Below are positions 9,560 through 19,807 of a stretch of 62,374 nt of DNA, one piece after another. A model generated the notes under the pieces. The model saw only the letters and a list, made by a program, of their open reading frames with translations. It was not told the DNA's origin and ran no database searches. Numbering within the stretch: position 1 is the first letter of the stretch; every line of letters begins with the position of its first letter. Both the position numbers and the translations under genes were made by a program. Origin of the DNA: Lachnospira sp. (GTDB lineage Bacteria; Bacillota; Clostridia; Lachnospirales; Lachnospiraceae); NCBI GenBank assembly GCA_015057605.1, contig SVDX01000014.1, positions 1-62,374 of the forward strand, written 5' to 3'.

Positions 9560-11140
9560 TTAAATATCTAATAAATCACTATATTCCTTAAGTGCTCCGT
9601 CAGTTTCGTGTGCTAAAACCTTCTTTGCAAGAACCTTACCTAACTGTACGCCTTCTTGATCAAAGCTATTAACATTCCATGTAAAGCCTTGGAACATAAT
9701 CTTATTTTCAAAATGTGAAAGAAGTGCGCCTAAAGCCTGTGGTGTTAACTGTTCACCAACTATAATACTTGATGGACGTCCGCCTTCAAACTGCTTATTG
9801 CGATCAGCATCATCTTTACCACACGCAAACGCAACTATCTGAGCTACAACATTTGCACAAAGCTTTTGTTGGCTTGTACTATCCTGAATTACAACATCTC
9901 TTTCCATCTGGCTCTTCTTAAATCCCACAAATTGAAGTGGCACTATATCAGTTCCCTGATGTAATAACTGATAGAATGAATGCTGTCCATTAGTTCCAGG
10001 TTCACCAAAAATTACAGGACCTGTTGCATAATCAACCGGTTCACCAAATCTGTTTACAGACTTACCATTTGATTCCATATCCAACTGCTGTAAATGTGCA
10101 GGGAATCTGCTCAAAGCCTGTGAATAAGGCAATACTGCTGTATTCTGATATCCTAAAACATTTCTTTCATATACACCAATCAAAGCATCAAGCATTGCAG
10201 GATTAGCTAACAAATCTTCATTCTTAGCAGTTTCGTCTGCCTTAGCAGCTCCCTCTAAAAATGCAGCAAATACCTCTGGTCCAAATGCAAGAGACAACAC
10301 TGCACCACCAACTGCTGAGGTTGATGAGAAACGTCCTCCAATATAATCATCCATAAAAAATGCCGCTAAATAATCATCGCTCTTTGCAAGTGGTGATGTT
10401 TCACTTGTTACCGCAACCATATGTTTAGATGGTTCTAAGCCTGCATTTTTCAATGCATCCTTAACAAAGGATTCATTGGTCAATGTCTCAAGCGTTGTTC
10501 CTGATTTTGAAACAAGTACAAAAAGCGAATGTTCAACATCAATACCATTTAAAACTGCCGCCGCATCGTCAGGGTCAACATTGCTAATAAACTTAGCCTC
10601 CATCTTAAATGTATTATTAACCTTTGCCCAATTCTCAAGTGCCATATACATAGCTCTTGGTCCTAAATCACTGCCACCTATACCAATTTGAACAACCGTT
10701 GTAAATTTATCGCCCGCAGCGTTAGTAATCTCTCCACTATGTACCTTATTTGCAAATGCAGTAATCTTATCCTGCTGTTCTACATAAAATGTGCGCTTAT
10801 CCACTCCGTCAGCATTTACCGCATTACCCAACTGTCCTCTTGTAAGTTGGTGAAGTACAAGTCTTTTTTCACCTGTATTAATAACTGCACCATTGTATAA
10901 TTCTTCATATTTTTCGAGTAGCTGCGCTTCCTTAGCGAGCTTAGAAAGAGCCTCTAAAACTGCATCATCTACCTGTTTTGCCGCATAATTAAACTTTAAG
11001 CCGCCTGCCATACAAACGTTGTACTGTTTAACTCTTTTAGCTCCATTCTCGCCTGACATAGCTTCCTTTAAATCAACCTTTTTGACATTCTTAAGCTCTT
11101 CATAAGCTGTAAGTTTATCTAAATTGTTCCACAAAATCAT
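9560..11140 (-). CDS. pgi: Glucose-6-phosphate isomerase
   Basis: A 526-residue cytoplasmic glycolytic enzyme interconverting glucose 6-phosphate and fructose 6-phosphate. Family signatures are visible: DYIGGRFSSTSAVG, the HSFYQLLHQG active-site histidine segment and FDQEGVQLGK near the C terminus; VSKSGTTLET is the phosphate-binding stretch. The length matches the long GPI class. It is transcribed alone, from a good promoter to a terminator, with ribosome-binding site AAGGAGG. Confidence 0.97.
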   Translation of the reverse strand: MILWNNLDKLTAYEELKNVKKVDLKEAMSGENGAKRVKQYNVCMAGGLKFNYAAKQVDDAVLEALSKLAKEAQLLEKYEELYNGAVINTGEKRLVLHQLTRGQLGNAVNADGVDKRTFYVEQQDKITAFANKVHSGEITNAAGDKFTTVVQIGIGGSDLGPRAMYMALENWAKVNNTFKMEAKFISNVDPDDAAAVLNGIDVEHSLFVLVSKSGTTLETLTNESFVKDALKNAGLEPSKHMVAVTSETSPLAKSDDYLAAFFMDDYIGGRFSSTSAVGGAVLSLAFGPEVFAAFLEGAAKADETAKNEDLLANPAMLDALIGVYERNVLGYQNTAVLPYSQALSRFPAHLQQLDMESNGKSVNRFGEPVDYATGPVIFGEPGTNGQHSFYQLLHQGTDIVPLQFVGFKKSQMERDVVIQDSTSQQKLCANVVAQIVAFACGKDDADRNKQFEGGRPSSIIVGEQLTPQALGALLSHFENKIMFQGFTWNVNSFDQEGVQLGKVLAKKVLAHETDGALKEYSDLLDI

Positions 11141-11172
11141 CCTTAGTGCCTCCTTATTTCAGTTATAATGAT

Positions 11173-11201
11173 ATTATACTATTAAATCTCAAACTATTCA
11201 A
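11173..11201 (-). promoter_or_regulatory. Promoter of pgi
   Basis: TTGAAT (11196-11201), 17 bases, TATAAT (11173-11178), about 32 bases before the pgi start codon. Confidence 0.8.
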
Positions 11202-11222
11202 GACACGGTCTCTTCTTTTCCT

Positions 11223-12554
11223 TTAAATCTCTCTTACAGCATTCATCTCTCTATTTTTCACATATCCCATTCCTAATGCAATAAAAAGAAATGGTGCTGT
11301 ATAATACATTGTATTTCCCACAAGCGCTGATGCTAAATATGTAAATGCCACACAAAGTCCGGCGTAATTCATATCTGTTAGTTGTTTTTTCTTTTTTAAT
11401 CCACGTAAAAATACCATAAATACTGCCACAATATAAACAATAGCCGCAGGAATTCCAAAGCTTACTGCATAATTCAAATATTCACAATGGCACCTATCAT
11501 TCCCTGCTTCTTTCATAAGTCTGCGCCCAGTAACATCTGAACCATGTCCCGTTAGTGGTCTTTCCATTGTGTACTCAAATGCATGTTTCCAAAGTGCTAT
11601 TCTTGCAGTACCTGTAGTTGCCTTTTCCGCATTTTCCTCGTTCAGTAAAGCACTTGTATCATGGCTTTGCTGTACAAAATTTGCTTCAATGCGCATCTTA
11701 AGCTTATCGCTTGCAAAATATGTTCCCAAGTAGCTTACCAACACCGCCACAACTAACACAAGAGTTATTGGTTGAAATTTACTTTTTCCAATAGAACAAA
11801 CAATAATCGCAAATATAACACCTACGAAAAGTGCTAACTGACAGCCCCAAGTGTCATTCATAATCAATACTACTGTCATAAACATAAAGCCACACAGATA
11901 AGCTATTTTAAGAAATACCTTCTTTGCATTTACAAACATCATTCCAAAGAACATAATTGACATAAGTAAATAATATCCCAAATGGTTAAACTGCGAAAAA
12001 ACCATATTATCTGCCATAGCATAATTATACTTTTGGTCAAAAAATGCATAATCCACAAAAATTACAATGCCCACAAACAATGATGTCACAAGAAAAGCAT
12101 TAATTATAATGCTCTTTTTATTTTCCGTAAGCAAAAATGCTGCAAGCAAAAAATACACGATATAGCTTAAAAAAACTATAAGACCCTCTCCACGGTAGTA
12201 ATCCCCTATAACCGCTATTTGAGGTGCTCCATTTAATAATGTCGTGACAATCATCAAAATACCAAACATTAAAAATGCAACTACTGCCACATTTTTCTTA
12301 AGAAATTCCTTTACCGTAAACAGCCTGCCATCTGTCTTTAGCTTAAATATATACAAAAACATTATTATAACACCAATTTTCAATACTGCCTCATTACATT
12401 GGTGCATATACCAAAACTCCGTTTTACTTTCGTGTAAAAACACTTTTGCAAATGGATTTATCGTAAATAACAGCAATAATATTAGTGCTATGCTCTCTAA
12501 AATATCATACCTAATACATTCAAGAATTACTTCGTAACACTTTTTTTCTTTCAT
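11223..12554 (-). CDS. O-antigen ligase/Wzy-like polytopic membrane protein
   Basis: About 443 residues with ten or more hydrophobic helices and one large loop (residues ~300-365) bearing the WaaL/Wzy_C-type signature: GTARIALWKHAFEYTME, RPLTGHGSDVTG and the RCHCEYLNYAVSFG stretch with conserved His/Glu. Such enzymes polymerise or ligate glycans on undecaprenyl-phosphate carriers at the outer face of the membrane. In a Gram-positive cell the product could be a wall or capsular polysaccharide, or a glycosylated protein. The frame is open from 12599, but the ATG at 12554, behind GGAGAG six bases away, is the likely start. No other glycan genes adjoin it, so the substrate is unknown. Confidence 0.75.
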   Translation of the reverse strand: MKEKKCYEVILECIRYDILESIALILLLLFTINPFAKVFLHESKTEFWYMHQCNEAVLKIGVIIMFLYIFKLKTDGRLFTVKEFLKKNVAVVAFLMFGILMIVTTLLNGAPQIAVIGDYYRGEGLIVFLSYIVYFLLAAFLLTENKKSIIINAFLVTSLFVGIVIFVDYAFFDQKYNYAMADNMVFSQFNHLGYYLLMSIMFFGMMFVNAKKVFLKIAYLCGFMFMTVVLIMNDTWGCQLALFVGVIFAIIVCSIGKSKFQPITLVLVVAVLVSYLGTYFASDKLKMRIEANFVQQSHDTSALLNEENAEKATTGTARIALWKHAFEYTMERPLTGHGSDVTGRRLMKEAGNDRCHCEYLNYAVSFGIPAAIVYIVAVFMVFLRGLKKKKQLTDMNYAGLCVAFTYLASALVGNTMYYTAPFLFIALGMGYVKNREMNAVREI

Positions 12555-12597
12555 TGTATACTCTCCATTTTTCTTATATTGTCCAAATAAATATATC

Positions 12598-12629
12598 AAG
12601 GACTTTTCCCTATATTGGAAAAAGTCCTT
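12598..12629 (-). terminator. Hairpin after lysS
   Basis: AAGGACTTTT pairs with AAAAGTCCTT, extended by GG/CC, with a six-base loop, starting six bases beyond the lysS stop. There is only a weak T-tract on the minus strand, so termination may be partial with read-through into the ligase-like gene. Confidence 0.6.
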
Positions 12630-12634
12630 CTCTC

Positions 12635-14125
12635 TTACTTATCTAAACTTTTTAAAGTTGGGAATAATAACACATCTCTTATCGCTGGAGAATTTGTCAT
12701 CATCATAACCATACGGTCAATACCAAATCCAATTCCTCCTGTAGGTGGCATACCTACGCAAAGTGCATTTAAGAAATCTTCATCTGTTGTGTTAGCTTCA
12801 TCATCACCTGCTGCAAGTGCTGCTTCTTGAGCCTTGAAACGTTCTCTTTGATCAATTGGGTCATTAAGCTCTGAGTAAGCATTTGCCATTTCCCAACCAT
12901 TCATAAAGAACTCGAAACGTTCTACATACTCTGGATTTTCTGGTTTCTTCTTTGTTAAAGGTGAAATCTCGATTGGATGATCCATTACAAATGTTGGCTG
13001 GATAAGGTTGTCTTCAACAAATTCTTCAAAGAATAAGTTAAGGATATCACCTTTCTTATGTCTTTCTTCGTAATGAACATTCTTTTCTTTAGCAATAGCT
13101 CTCGCTTCCTCAAGAGTGTGTATCTCATTGAAGTCAACGCCAGCATATTTCTTAACGGCATCAATCATTGTAATTCTTTCAAATGGTTTTGAAAGGTCCA
13201 TAGTATGCTCGCCATATGTTAACATCTCTGAACCTGTAACTTCCTTTGCTACATAACGGTAGAGATTTTCTGTTAAATCCATCATACCATGATAATCTGT
13301 ATATGCCTGATACAATTCCATAAGTGTAAATTCTGGATTATGTCTTGTATCAAGACCCTCGTTACGGAATACACGACCGATTTCGTATACTCTTTCTAAT
13401 CCGCCTACAATAAGTCTCTTTAGATATAATTCAAGCGAAATACGAAGCTTTAAGTCCTCATCAAGAGCATTGAAGTGTGTTTCAAATGGTCTGGCTGCTG
13501 CGCCACCTGCATTTGATACAAGCATTGGTGTCTCAACTTCCATAAATCCTTGTCCATCAAGGAAGCGACGGATACTTGAAAGTATCTTTGAACGCTTAAC
13601 AAATGTATCCTTTACCTCTGCATTCATAATAAGGTCAACATATCTTTGACGATATCTTGTATCCGTATCTGTGATACCATGGAACTTTTCAGGAAGAATC
13701 TGTAAGCTCTTTGAAAGAAGTGTTACACTGCTTGCATGCACTGAAATCTCGCCTGTTTTTGTTCTAAATGCTATACCTTTGATACCTAAAATATCACCAG
13801 CATCATATTTTTTAAACTCAGCATATGACTCTTCGCCGATGTCATCACGTGCAACATAAGCTTGAATATTGCCCTTTAAATCCTGTACATTACAGAATGA
13901 AGCCTTACCCATAACACGCTTTGTCATCATACGACCTGCGATAGATACTTCTTTTCCTTCTAATTCTTCAAAATTGTCCTTAATATCCATTGAATGATGT
14001 GTTACATCATATTTTGTTATAACAAATGGGTCCTTACCCTTTTCCTGTAAATCTGCAAGCTTGTTCATACGAACTTTGATAAGCTCGTTAACATCTTGTT
14101 CCTGTACCTTATTCTGTTCAGCCAA
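12635..14125 (-). CDS. lysS: Lysyl-tRNA synthetase, class II
   Basis: A 496-residue class II enzyme charging tRNA-Lys. An N-terminal OB-fold anticodon domain (EGKEVSIAGRMMTKRVMGK onward) is followed by the class II catalytic core: motif 1 QGFMEVETPML, motif 2 FRNEGLDTRHNPEFT, motif 3 GIGFGIDRMVM. The start is a TTG with GGAGTG eight bases upstream, 18 bases after the greA stop, so it is co-transcribed with greA, an arrangement common in Clostridia. Confidence 0.97.
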   Translation of the reverse strand: MAEQNKVQEQDVNELIKVRMNKLADLQEKGKDPFVITKYDVTHHSMDIKDNFEELEGKEVSIAGRMMTKRVMGKASFCNVQDLKGNIQAYVARDDIGEESYAEFKKYDAGDILGIKGIAFRTKTGEISVHASSVTLLSKSLQILPEKFHGITDTDTRYRQRYVDLIMNAEVKDTFVKRSKILSSIRRFLDGQGFMEVETPMLVSNAGGAAARPFETHFNALDEDLKLRISLELYLKRLIVGGLERVYEIGRVFRNEGLDTRHNPEFTLMELYQAYTDYHGMMDLTENLYRYVAKEVTGSEMLTYGEHTMDLSKPFERITMIDAVKKYAGVDFNEIHTLEEARAIAKEKNVHYEERHKKGDILNLFFEEFVEDNLIQPTFVMDHPIEISPLTKKKPENPEYVERFEFFMNGWEMANAYSELNDPIDQRERFKAQEAALAAGDDEANTTDEDFLNALCVGMPPTGGIGFGIDRMVMMMTNSPAIRDVLLFPTLKSLDK

Positions 14126-14143
14126 GGTAATTTCACTCCTATC

Positions 14144-14626
14144 TTAGTTTGATTTCTCGATTGCTAATACTTTATACTGCATAATTCCGGCAGGTGTTTC
14201 AACCTTAACCTTATTGCCTACCTTCTTACCAATTAATGCAGCACCTACAGCTGATTCATTAGAAATCATATTGCGTAAGCTATTAGCCTCTGTAGAACCT
14301 ACAATCTTGTATTCAACCTCTTCGTCAAATTCATAATCCATAAGTCTAACTGTACAACCTACGTTAATCTTACCTAAATCAACTTCGTCTTCATCAATTA
14401 CTTCTGCATTCTTTAATATTTTTTCAATCTCTTCGATTCTTGCTTCAATATCTCTTTGTTCATCTTTAGCTGCATCATATTCTGCATTTTCAGATAAGTC
14501 GCCTTGTTCTCTTGCTTCTCTGATTTTATCTGCAACTTCTTTTCTTCTTACAACCTTTAAGTTTTGAAGCTCATCCTCCAATTTTTTAAGCCCTTCATAT
14601 GTTAATATGTTTTTCTTTTCTGCCAT
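14144..14626 (-). CDS. greA: Transcription elongation factor GreA
   Basis: A 160-residue protein with the two GreA domains: an N-terminal antiparallel coiled coil (EGLKKLEDELQNLK to KILKNAEV) carrying the acidic tip (DLSENAEYDAAKDEQ), and a C-terminal FKBP-like domain (VGCTVRLMDY, SAVGAALIGKKVG). It enters the RNA polymerase secondary channel and stimulates transcript cleavage in backtracked complexes. First gene of a greA-lysS operon under a consensus promoter. A second GreA-family gene lies at 39522-40025. Confidence 0.96.
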   Translation of the reverse strand: MAEKKNILTYEGLKKLEDELQNLKVVRRKEVADKIREAREQGDLSENAEYDAAKDEQRDIEARIEEIEKILKNAEVIDEDEVDLGKINVGCTVRLMDYEFDEEVEYKIVGSTEANSLRNMISNESAVGAALIGKKVGNKVKVETPAGIMQYKVLAIEKSN

Positions 14627-14674
14627 TTTTCTTACACCTTCCTTAAGTTATATAAGTACTCAAATATCCACAAC

Positions 14675-14703
14675 ATTATACTTGAATACTTGAATATTGT
14701 CAA
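14675..14703 (-). promoter_or_regulatory. Consensus sigma-A promoter of greA-lysS
   Basis: TTGACA (14698-14703), exactly 17 bases, TATAAT (14675-14680): a perfect match to both hexamers. The spacer is built of two copies of TATTCAAG plus TAT. It lies directly downstream of the chemoreceptor stop codon. Confidence 0.93.
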
Positions 14704-14706
14704 TGA

Positions 14707-16428
14707 TTAGAGTTTGAATTTATTTACCTCATCATTTAACTGCTTTGAAATCTCCATATTTGATGAAGCCTGAGCATCTACATCAGAGATAACTTCTGTT
14801 AAATCTACTGATTCTTCAGCAACGCTTACTACGCCCTTTGCACTTTCTTCAACCGCTATATTAACCGCTGAAATTGCTTCGTTGATTCTATCCATATTTT
14901 CTCTAAGCAGTACACTTTGTTCTTCGAAATCTCTCATCATAATACTCATCTTATCAACATCTTGCTGATAGCTTGTACTTGTATCTAAAAGCTTTTCGTA
15001 TCCCTTTGCCGAATAGTTTTCCATAAACTCAAGCATTTTTTCTGCTTCTGTTGCAAGGCCTGTTACTGCATTTATAACGCCCTTACTTACTCTTTGAATC
15101 TGTTCTGCAGCCTGTGCTGAATCTGTTGCAAGCTTACCAATCTGATCAGCAACAACCGCAAAGCCTCTACCAGCCTCACCAGCTCTTGCTGCTTCTATAC
15201 TTGCGTTAAGTGCAAGCAAATTAGTCTGACTTGAAATGTTAAGAATATCTGTTGTTAATACTGTAATCTGCTGAGCAGCTTTTGATTTTTCAATCTGCTC
15301 ATTCATTGATGCTGCAACTTCTGCTGCCTTTTCCTTAGCTGTCTGCTGTTCAGTTATTGCATTATCATAGATTTCACCAGCCTTAGCCTTGATAACATCT
15401 GATTCTGAGCACCCAGCAACTGACTGTTCTGCAATACTCTTAATTGCAATAAATGCATCATTTACCGCTTCAGATACTGTAGTAATAGAGGCTTGTGTTT
15501 CCTGCATTGCTGCACTCATTTCTTCCATTGTAGCTGACACATCTGTAACGGTATCTGTTGCTCCATTTAATCTGTTAGCAACCTCTTTTGATGATGTCTC
15601 TAACTGTTTAGAATTAGAAGCTATGTTAAGCATTATGCCTCTTATATACTCGAGCATCTCATTAACATTATTAGCAATTAATTCTAATTCATCACCACTA
15701 TTTACATCAAGCTTTTGTGTAAGGTCACCCTCGTTATTAACAAGGTCGTAAAGCTTGTAATTAACCTTTTTAATACCCTTCATAATCTTTGCAATTATAA
15801 GGTTAAGTACTATTATAGCAACGACTAAACAGATAACTCCTGTTATAGCTACATTTTTCTTGCTGTCTGAAATTCTTTTTGTTATACCTGAAGCATCGTA
15901 ATCAGAACCAACTACTGCAACCACCTGACCCCATTGGTCTACAATAGGTTTATACGCTGTAATTAATTCACCGTCTTCTGTCTTTTCTATTTCATCCTGA
16001 ACAAAATCTTTTGCATTGAATACATCCTTAAGTTCTTCATAAGAATCTTCAAATTCATCGCCAAACTGCTTTTGTTCTGATGATTCATCTGTATCTATAC
16101 AGTAATATACCTTATCTCCATCAGTATATAAAAGATATAGATATTTAATACCACATTTTTTTCTTAATCCTCTCATTTGAATTAATATTTCACTGTATTC
16201 TTCGCTTTCAGCTCCGCCCTTTACCAATTCAACAACTGCATCTCTTGAAATATCTGCTACTACCATATCAGCTGATAATTCCGCCTGTGCTATTCCATCT
16301 TCAATAAATGCTTTTTCCGTTTTGCTTGTAAACATAATCGACATAGCCAAACACATTACGGCAACTAAAATAACTATTGGAATTAATATCTGGTATCGAA
16401 TACTTATAATCCTTACTTTTTGTTTCAT
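14707..16428 (-). CDS. Methyl-accepting chemotaxis protein
   Basis: A 573-residue chemoreceptor. Membrane helix 1 (about 13-32) and helix 2 (about 190-212) flank an external Cache-like ligand domain ([32 protein letters not shown]). A HAMP region follows, then a long coiled-coil signalling domain whose hairpin tip carries [38 protein letters not shown] in successive pieces, the CheA/CheW contact site. The start codon overlaps the dusB stop (ATGA). Implies a chemotactic, probably flagellated cell. The ligand cannot be read from sequence. Confidence 0.94.
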   Translation of the reverse strand: MKQKVRIISIRYQILIPIVILVAVMCLAMSIMFTSKTEKAFIEDGIAQAELSADMVVADISRDAVVELVKGGAESEEYSEILIQMRGLRKKCGIKYLYLLYTDGDKVYYCIDTDESSEQKQFGDEFEDSYEELKDVFNAKDFVQDEIEKTEDGELITAYKPIVDQWGQVVAVVGSDYDASGITKRISDSKKNVAITGVICLVVAIIVLNLIIAKIMKGIKKVNYKLYDLVNNEGDLTQKLDVNSGDELELIANNVNEMLEYIRGIMLNIASNSKQLETSSKEVANRLNGATDTVTDVSATMEEMSAAMQETQASITTVSEAVNDAFIAIKSIAEQSVAGCSESDVIKAKAGEIYDNAITEQQTAKEKAAEVAASMNEQIEKSKAAQQITVLTTDILNISSQTNLLALNASIEAARAGEAGRGFAVVADQIGKLATDSAQAAEQIQRVSKGVINAVTGLATEAEKMLEFMENYSAKGYEKLLDTSTSYQQDVDKMSIMMRDFEEQSVLLRENMDRINEAISAVNIAVEESAKGVVSVAEESVDLTEVISDVDAQASSNMEISKQLNDEVNKFKL

Positions 16429-17381
16429 AATTTCAGCTCCTTTACTTTATCAATTAGTTCATTCAGATCTTCGATGTGATTTATCGTATTTCTGAGTGCT
16501 GCGGAATTCGGGTAACCAAATGTATACCATGCGATATGTTTTCGCATCTCCCGAACCGTTGTGTACTGTCCCTTTAGCTCAAGCATCAGTTCTATATGTC
16601 TTAGAATCGTTGCTTTTACTTCTTCAATCCCTGGTTTTTCTTTCATCTCCCCCGTTTTTAAATAATGATTAATTCTATCAAATATAAACGGATTTCCCTT
16701 TGCAGCACGGCCTATCATAACGCCATCGCATTTAGTCTGTTCCATCATATTTATCGCATCCTGTGGAGTTGCAATATCTCCATTACCTATTACAGGTATT
16801 GATACTCTTTCTTTTACTTTACGAATTATATCCCAATCAGCCTTACCCTGATAGAATTGTTCTCTGGTTCTTCCATGAACTGTGACCATAGCTCCACCTG
16901 ATTCTTCAATTACATGTGCTATTTCCGGTGCATTTACTGATGTTTCATCAAAGCCTTTTCTGATTTTAACCGTAACAGGCTTATCAACCGCCTTTGCCAT
17001 AGCTTCAACTATTTTTCCGACTAATATCGGGTCTTTCATAAGTGCAGAACCTTCATTGTTGTTAACAACCTTTGGCACCGGGCATCCCATGTTGATATCA
17101 AACATATCAAATGGTCTTTCCTCAAGCCTTTTTGCAATCTCTGCCATTATCTGTGGTTCTGAACCAAATAGCTGCAATGCTATTGGATGTTCATTTTCAT
17201 TCGTTTCAAGTAATACATTTGTATTTTTATTGTTATACAAAACTGCCTTAGCACTTACCATTTCTGTAACCATAAGCCCACAGCCTTGTTCTTTACACAA
17301 AATTCTAAATGGCAAATCGGTCACTCCGGCCATCGGCGCCAAGCAAATATTGTTTGTAATATTCAGTTTACCAATCTGCAT
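16425..17381 (-). CDS. dusB: tRNA-dihydrouridine synthase (DusB type)
   Basis: A 318-residue FMN-dependent TIM-barrel enzyme reducing uridines in tRNA D-loops. Visible marks are [15 protein letters not shown] at the N terminus, the catalytic cysteine in [19 protein letters not shown], the substrate and FMN residues in VTVKIRKGF and [11 protein letters not shown], and the phosphate-binding IGNGDI. Length and motifs fit the DusB group. It begins 13 bases after coaX and overlaps the chemoreceptor start by four bases. Confidence 0.94.
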   Translation of the reverse strand: MQIGKLNITNNICLAPMAGVTDLPFRILCKEQGCGLMVTEMVSAKAVLYNNKNTNVLLETNENEHPIALQLFGSEPQIMAEIAKRLEERPFDMFDINMGCPVPKVVNNNEGSALMKDPILVGKIVEAMAKAVDKPVTVKIRKGFDETSVNAPEIAHVIEESGGAMVTVHGRTREQFYQGKADWDIIRKVKERVSIPVIGNGDIATPQDAINMMEQTKCDGVMIGRAAKGNPFIFDRINHYLKTGEMKEKPGIEEVKATILRHIELMLELKGQYTTVREMRKHIAWYTFGYPNSAALRNTINHIEDLNELIDKVKELKL

Positions 17382-17394
17382 CTTTTTCTCCGTG

Positions 17395-18165
17395 TTATTT
17401 TACATTTTTCTTATAAATAATATTTAAACCCTTCAATGTAAGATAAGCATCGTATGCATCTATAACATCCGTGGATTCTGATATAAGCTTGCCTAAACCA
17501 CCTGTAGCCACGACCTTTATATCATTAATGCCCAACTCACTTTTTATTGTCTTTATAATATATTCTGTTTGTCCAATTTGTCCATATACAAGTCCTGCCT
17601 GCATACTCTCAATTGTATTTTTAGCAAGTATTGTTTCCGGCTTTTTTATTTCTATTTCCGGAAGCTTTGCTGTATTTTGCCACAAAGTTTTTGCACTTGA
17701 TATTATTCCAGGAGCAGTAACACCTACACTAAATGTACCATCTGCTAAAATAACATCATAGGTCGTTGCCGTACCATAATCTACCACAATAACAGGGCCG
17801 CCATACAGCTGATACGCTGCTACTGCATCTGCAATTCTATCAGCGCCCATTTCTTTAGGATTTTCATTTGCTAAACGTATTCCTGTTTTTATTCCTGGTC
17901 CTACAACCATTGGAGTAATATTAAAATATTTAACTATTGCATTACTAAATGAGTACATAATCTGTGGAACTACTGATGCGACGATAACTGCCTGTATATC
18001 TGTTAAAGCAACACCTCTTCTTTCAATTATGTTGCATATCATTACACCATATTCGTCTGAGGTCATACTATTTTCTGTAGTTAGTCTGAATGTCGATATA
18101 ATCTCATCATCCTTTAATATCCCACACACTATATTAGTGTTGCCAATATCAACCGCAAGTACCAT
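17395..18165 (-). CDS. coaX: Type III pantothenate kinase
   Basis: A 256-residue member of the ASKHA kinase fold that performs the first step of coenzyme A synthesis (pantothenate to 4'-phosphopantothenate). The N-terminal phosphate loop DIGNTNI, the motif [16 protein letters not shown] and [13 protein letters not shown] are diagnostic. Ribosome-binding site GAGGAG; its start lies inside the end of the preceding gene (17-base overlap), indicating translational coupling. Confidence 0.95.
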   Translation of the reverse strand: MVLAVDIGNTNIVCGILKDDEIISTFRLTTENSMTSDEYGVMICNIIERRGVALTDIQAVIVASVVPQIMYSFSNAIVKYFNITPMVVGPGIKTGIRLANENPKEMGADRIADAVAAYQLYGGPVIVVDYGTATTYDVILADGTFSVGVTAPGIISSAKTLWQNTAKLPEIEIKKPETILAKNTIESMQAGLVYGQIGQTEYIIKTIKSELGINDIKVVATGGLGKLISESTDVIDAYDAYLTLKGLNIIYKKNVK

Positions 18166-18475
18166 TTAATCTCCTCACAATCCTGTAATAGTTTTCAAGT
18201 GACTCTAATAATTCTTGTTTTTCATACTGTAATTGTTTTATCTTTAATACACTGCCTATTTCATCATACAAAAGATCCTCTTCATCAGCTTCTGTTTTAA
18301 AAAGTAATGTATCTTCTTCAAATTCCATTTTTAAAATCCCGCCAACATCCTCTGTAAATAAAACACACATTATCTTTAATTCATTTTTTATTTCTTCTGG
18401 AAGCACTGAAAACATTTCATTTAAGTAGTACTTTCTTTCGTATGAATTTGATACGCATAAAACTATATTTTCCAT
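18149..18475 (-). CDS. Small conserved-looking protein of unknown function
   Basis: A 108-residue soluble, acidic protein (FTEDVGGILKMEFEEDTLLFKTEADEED) ending in a helical segment ([28 protein letters not shown]). No enzymatic motif is visible. It has a proper ribosome-binding site (GGAGAAGTAA) and overlaps coaX by 17 bases, so it belongs to the argF-to-chemoreceptor unit. I do not recognise a function. The C-terminal coiled coil suggests it binds itself or a partner. Confidence 0.75.
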   Translation of the reverse strand: MENIVLCVSNSYERKYYLNEMFSVLPEEIKNELKIMCVLFTEDVGGILKMEFEEDTLLFKTEADEEDLLYDEIGSVLKIKQLQYEKQELLESLENYYRIVRRLNGTCG

Positions 18476-18490
18476 TTACTTCTCCATTTC

Positions 18491-18769
18491 TTACCAGAAG
18501 GTAATTGCTGCTATAACAAATGCCACAATAAATATAAGCGAAAGTACGCACAGTGTAATCCCAATTGCCTTTTTTTCGGACAAAATATCTCTTATGCCAC
18601 TAAATATGTTCAAAAGGGCTCCAAACAGAAATACAAATGGCAAAAACTTTATATGCTTATTGATATTGATAACAATAAATATTGCACATGCAAGCACTAA
18701 CGCCACTAAAATAAGCGATATTATATCAAGACAATATTTAGCTCTTTTATATTTTCTGCTACTGTACAT
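18491..18769 (-). CDS. Small three-helix membrane protein
   Basis: A 92-residue protein with three hydrophobic segments (around residues 12-31, 38-58, 68-90) and a basic N terminus (SSRKYKRAKY). No known motif. It lies 17 bases after argF and 15 before the next small gene, in an unbroken run. Function unknown; the context (argF, coaX, dusB) gives no hint. Confidence 0.7.
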   Translation of the reverse strand: MYSSRKYKRAKYCLDIISLILVALVLACAIFIVININKHIKFLPFVFLFGALLNIFSGIRDILSEKKAIGITLCVLSLIFIVAFVIAAITFW

Positions 18770-18786
18770 AACTACACTTCCGTTTC

Positions 18787-19734
18787 TTAATAATTTCCTA
18801 ATGTTGCAACCATAACAGCCTTGATTGTATGCATTCTGTTTTCCGCTTCATCAAACACATGTGACTGAGCTGATTCAAATACTTCTTCTGTTACTTCTTT
18901 TCCTTTTACAGCTGGAAGACAGTGAAGGAAAATCGTTGTATCTTTACCCGTTGAATCCATCATCGCTTTATTAACCTGGTATGGTGATAATAATGCAATT
19001 CTTTCTGCTGCCTTATCTTCTTCGCCCATTGAGCACCATACGTCTGTATATATAACATCCGCTCCCTTTACTGCCGAAACTTCATCCGACAATGTTATTG
19101 TAGCGCCCGATTCTTTAGCATATCCCTTACATAATTCTACAAGTTCATCTGTTGGCCATAAGCTCTTTGGCGCAATTATTGTAAAGTTAACGCCCATCTT
19201 AGCTGAACCAATCATAAGGCTGTTTGCCATATTGTTACGTCCATCTCCAGCATAAACAAAGTTAAGTCCCTTAAGATATCCAAAATGCTCCTTCATTGTA
19301 AGGAAGTCTGCCAAAATTTGTGTTGGGTGATATTCATCTGTAAGACCATTCCACACTGGTACTCCACTATATTTTGCAAGCTTTTCAACATTTTCTTGAG
19401 AAAATCCACGAAATTCAATTCCATCAAACATTCTTCCAAGTACACGAGCAGTATCTTCGACACTTTCCTTGTAGCCTAACTGAATATCGTCACTACCAAG
19501 ATATTCAGGATGTCCGCCTTCATCAATACAACCAATTGTAAATGAACAACGTGTTCTTGTTGATGGTTTTTCAAATATAAGTGCAATATTCTTACCCTTT
19601 AAGCTTTGTCCTAAAATTCCCTGTTTTTTCTTAGCCTTGAGCTCTGCGGCTAAATCAATAAAATATTCTATTTCCTCAGCAGTAAAGTCTTTTAAAGTCA
19701 AAAAACTTCTGCCCTTTAAATTTTCTTTAACCAT
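18787..19734 (-). CDS. argF: Ornithine carbamoyltransferase
   Basis: A 315-residue transcarbamylase joining ornithine and carbamoyl phosphate to form citrulline. The carbamoyl-phosphate loop STRTRCSF (58-65), HPTQ in [11 protein letters not shown] and the ornithine-binding HCLPA near residue 271 are all intact, together with the conserved WCSMGEE. Anabolic arginine synthesis is most likely, since no deiminase-pathway genes adjoin it. It heads a minus-strand run through two small genes, coaX, dusB and a chemoreceptor. Other arginine genes are absent from the window. Confidence 0.96.
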   Translation of the reverse strand: MVKENLKGRSFLTLKDFTAEEIEYFIDLAAELKAKKKQGILGQSLKGKNIALIFEKPSTRTRCSFTIGCIDEGGHPEYLGSDDIQLGYKESVEDTARVLGRMFDGIEFRGFSQENVEKLAKYSGVPVWNGLTDEYHPTQILADFLTMKEHFGYLKGLNFVYAGDGRNNMANSLMIGSAKMGVNFTIIAPKSLWPTDELVELCKGYAKESGATITLSDEVSAVKGADVIYTDVWCSMGEEDKAAERIALLSPYQVNKAMMDSTGKDTTIFLHCLPAVKGKEVTEEVFESAQSHVFDEAENRMHTIKAVMVATLGNY

Positions 19735-19765
19735 ATGTAAGTCCTCTTTTTCTAATTATATTTAA

Positions 19766-19797
19766 CAGAAAAACTGCAAAACTATTCATTTTGCAGT
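19766..19797 (-). terminator. Terminator after the SPFH gene
   Basis: ACTGCAAAA (19773-19781) and TTTTGCAGT (19789-19797) pair perfectly around a seven-base loop, followed by TTTTTC on the minus strand, eleven bases after the stop of the SPFH protein and upstream of argF. Confidence 0.85.
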
Positions 19798-19807
19798 CAT
19801 CTATATA

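Noticed and set aside
16882-17427. A 181-codon plus-strand open frame opposite dusB and the end of coaX
   Set aside because: Antisense to two certain genes, no ribosome-binding site or motif; explained by the codon bias of the real genes.
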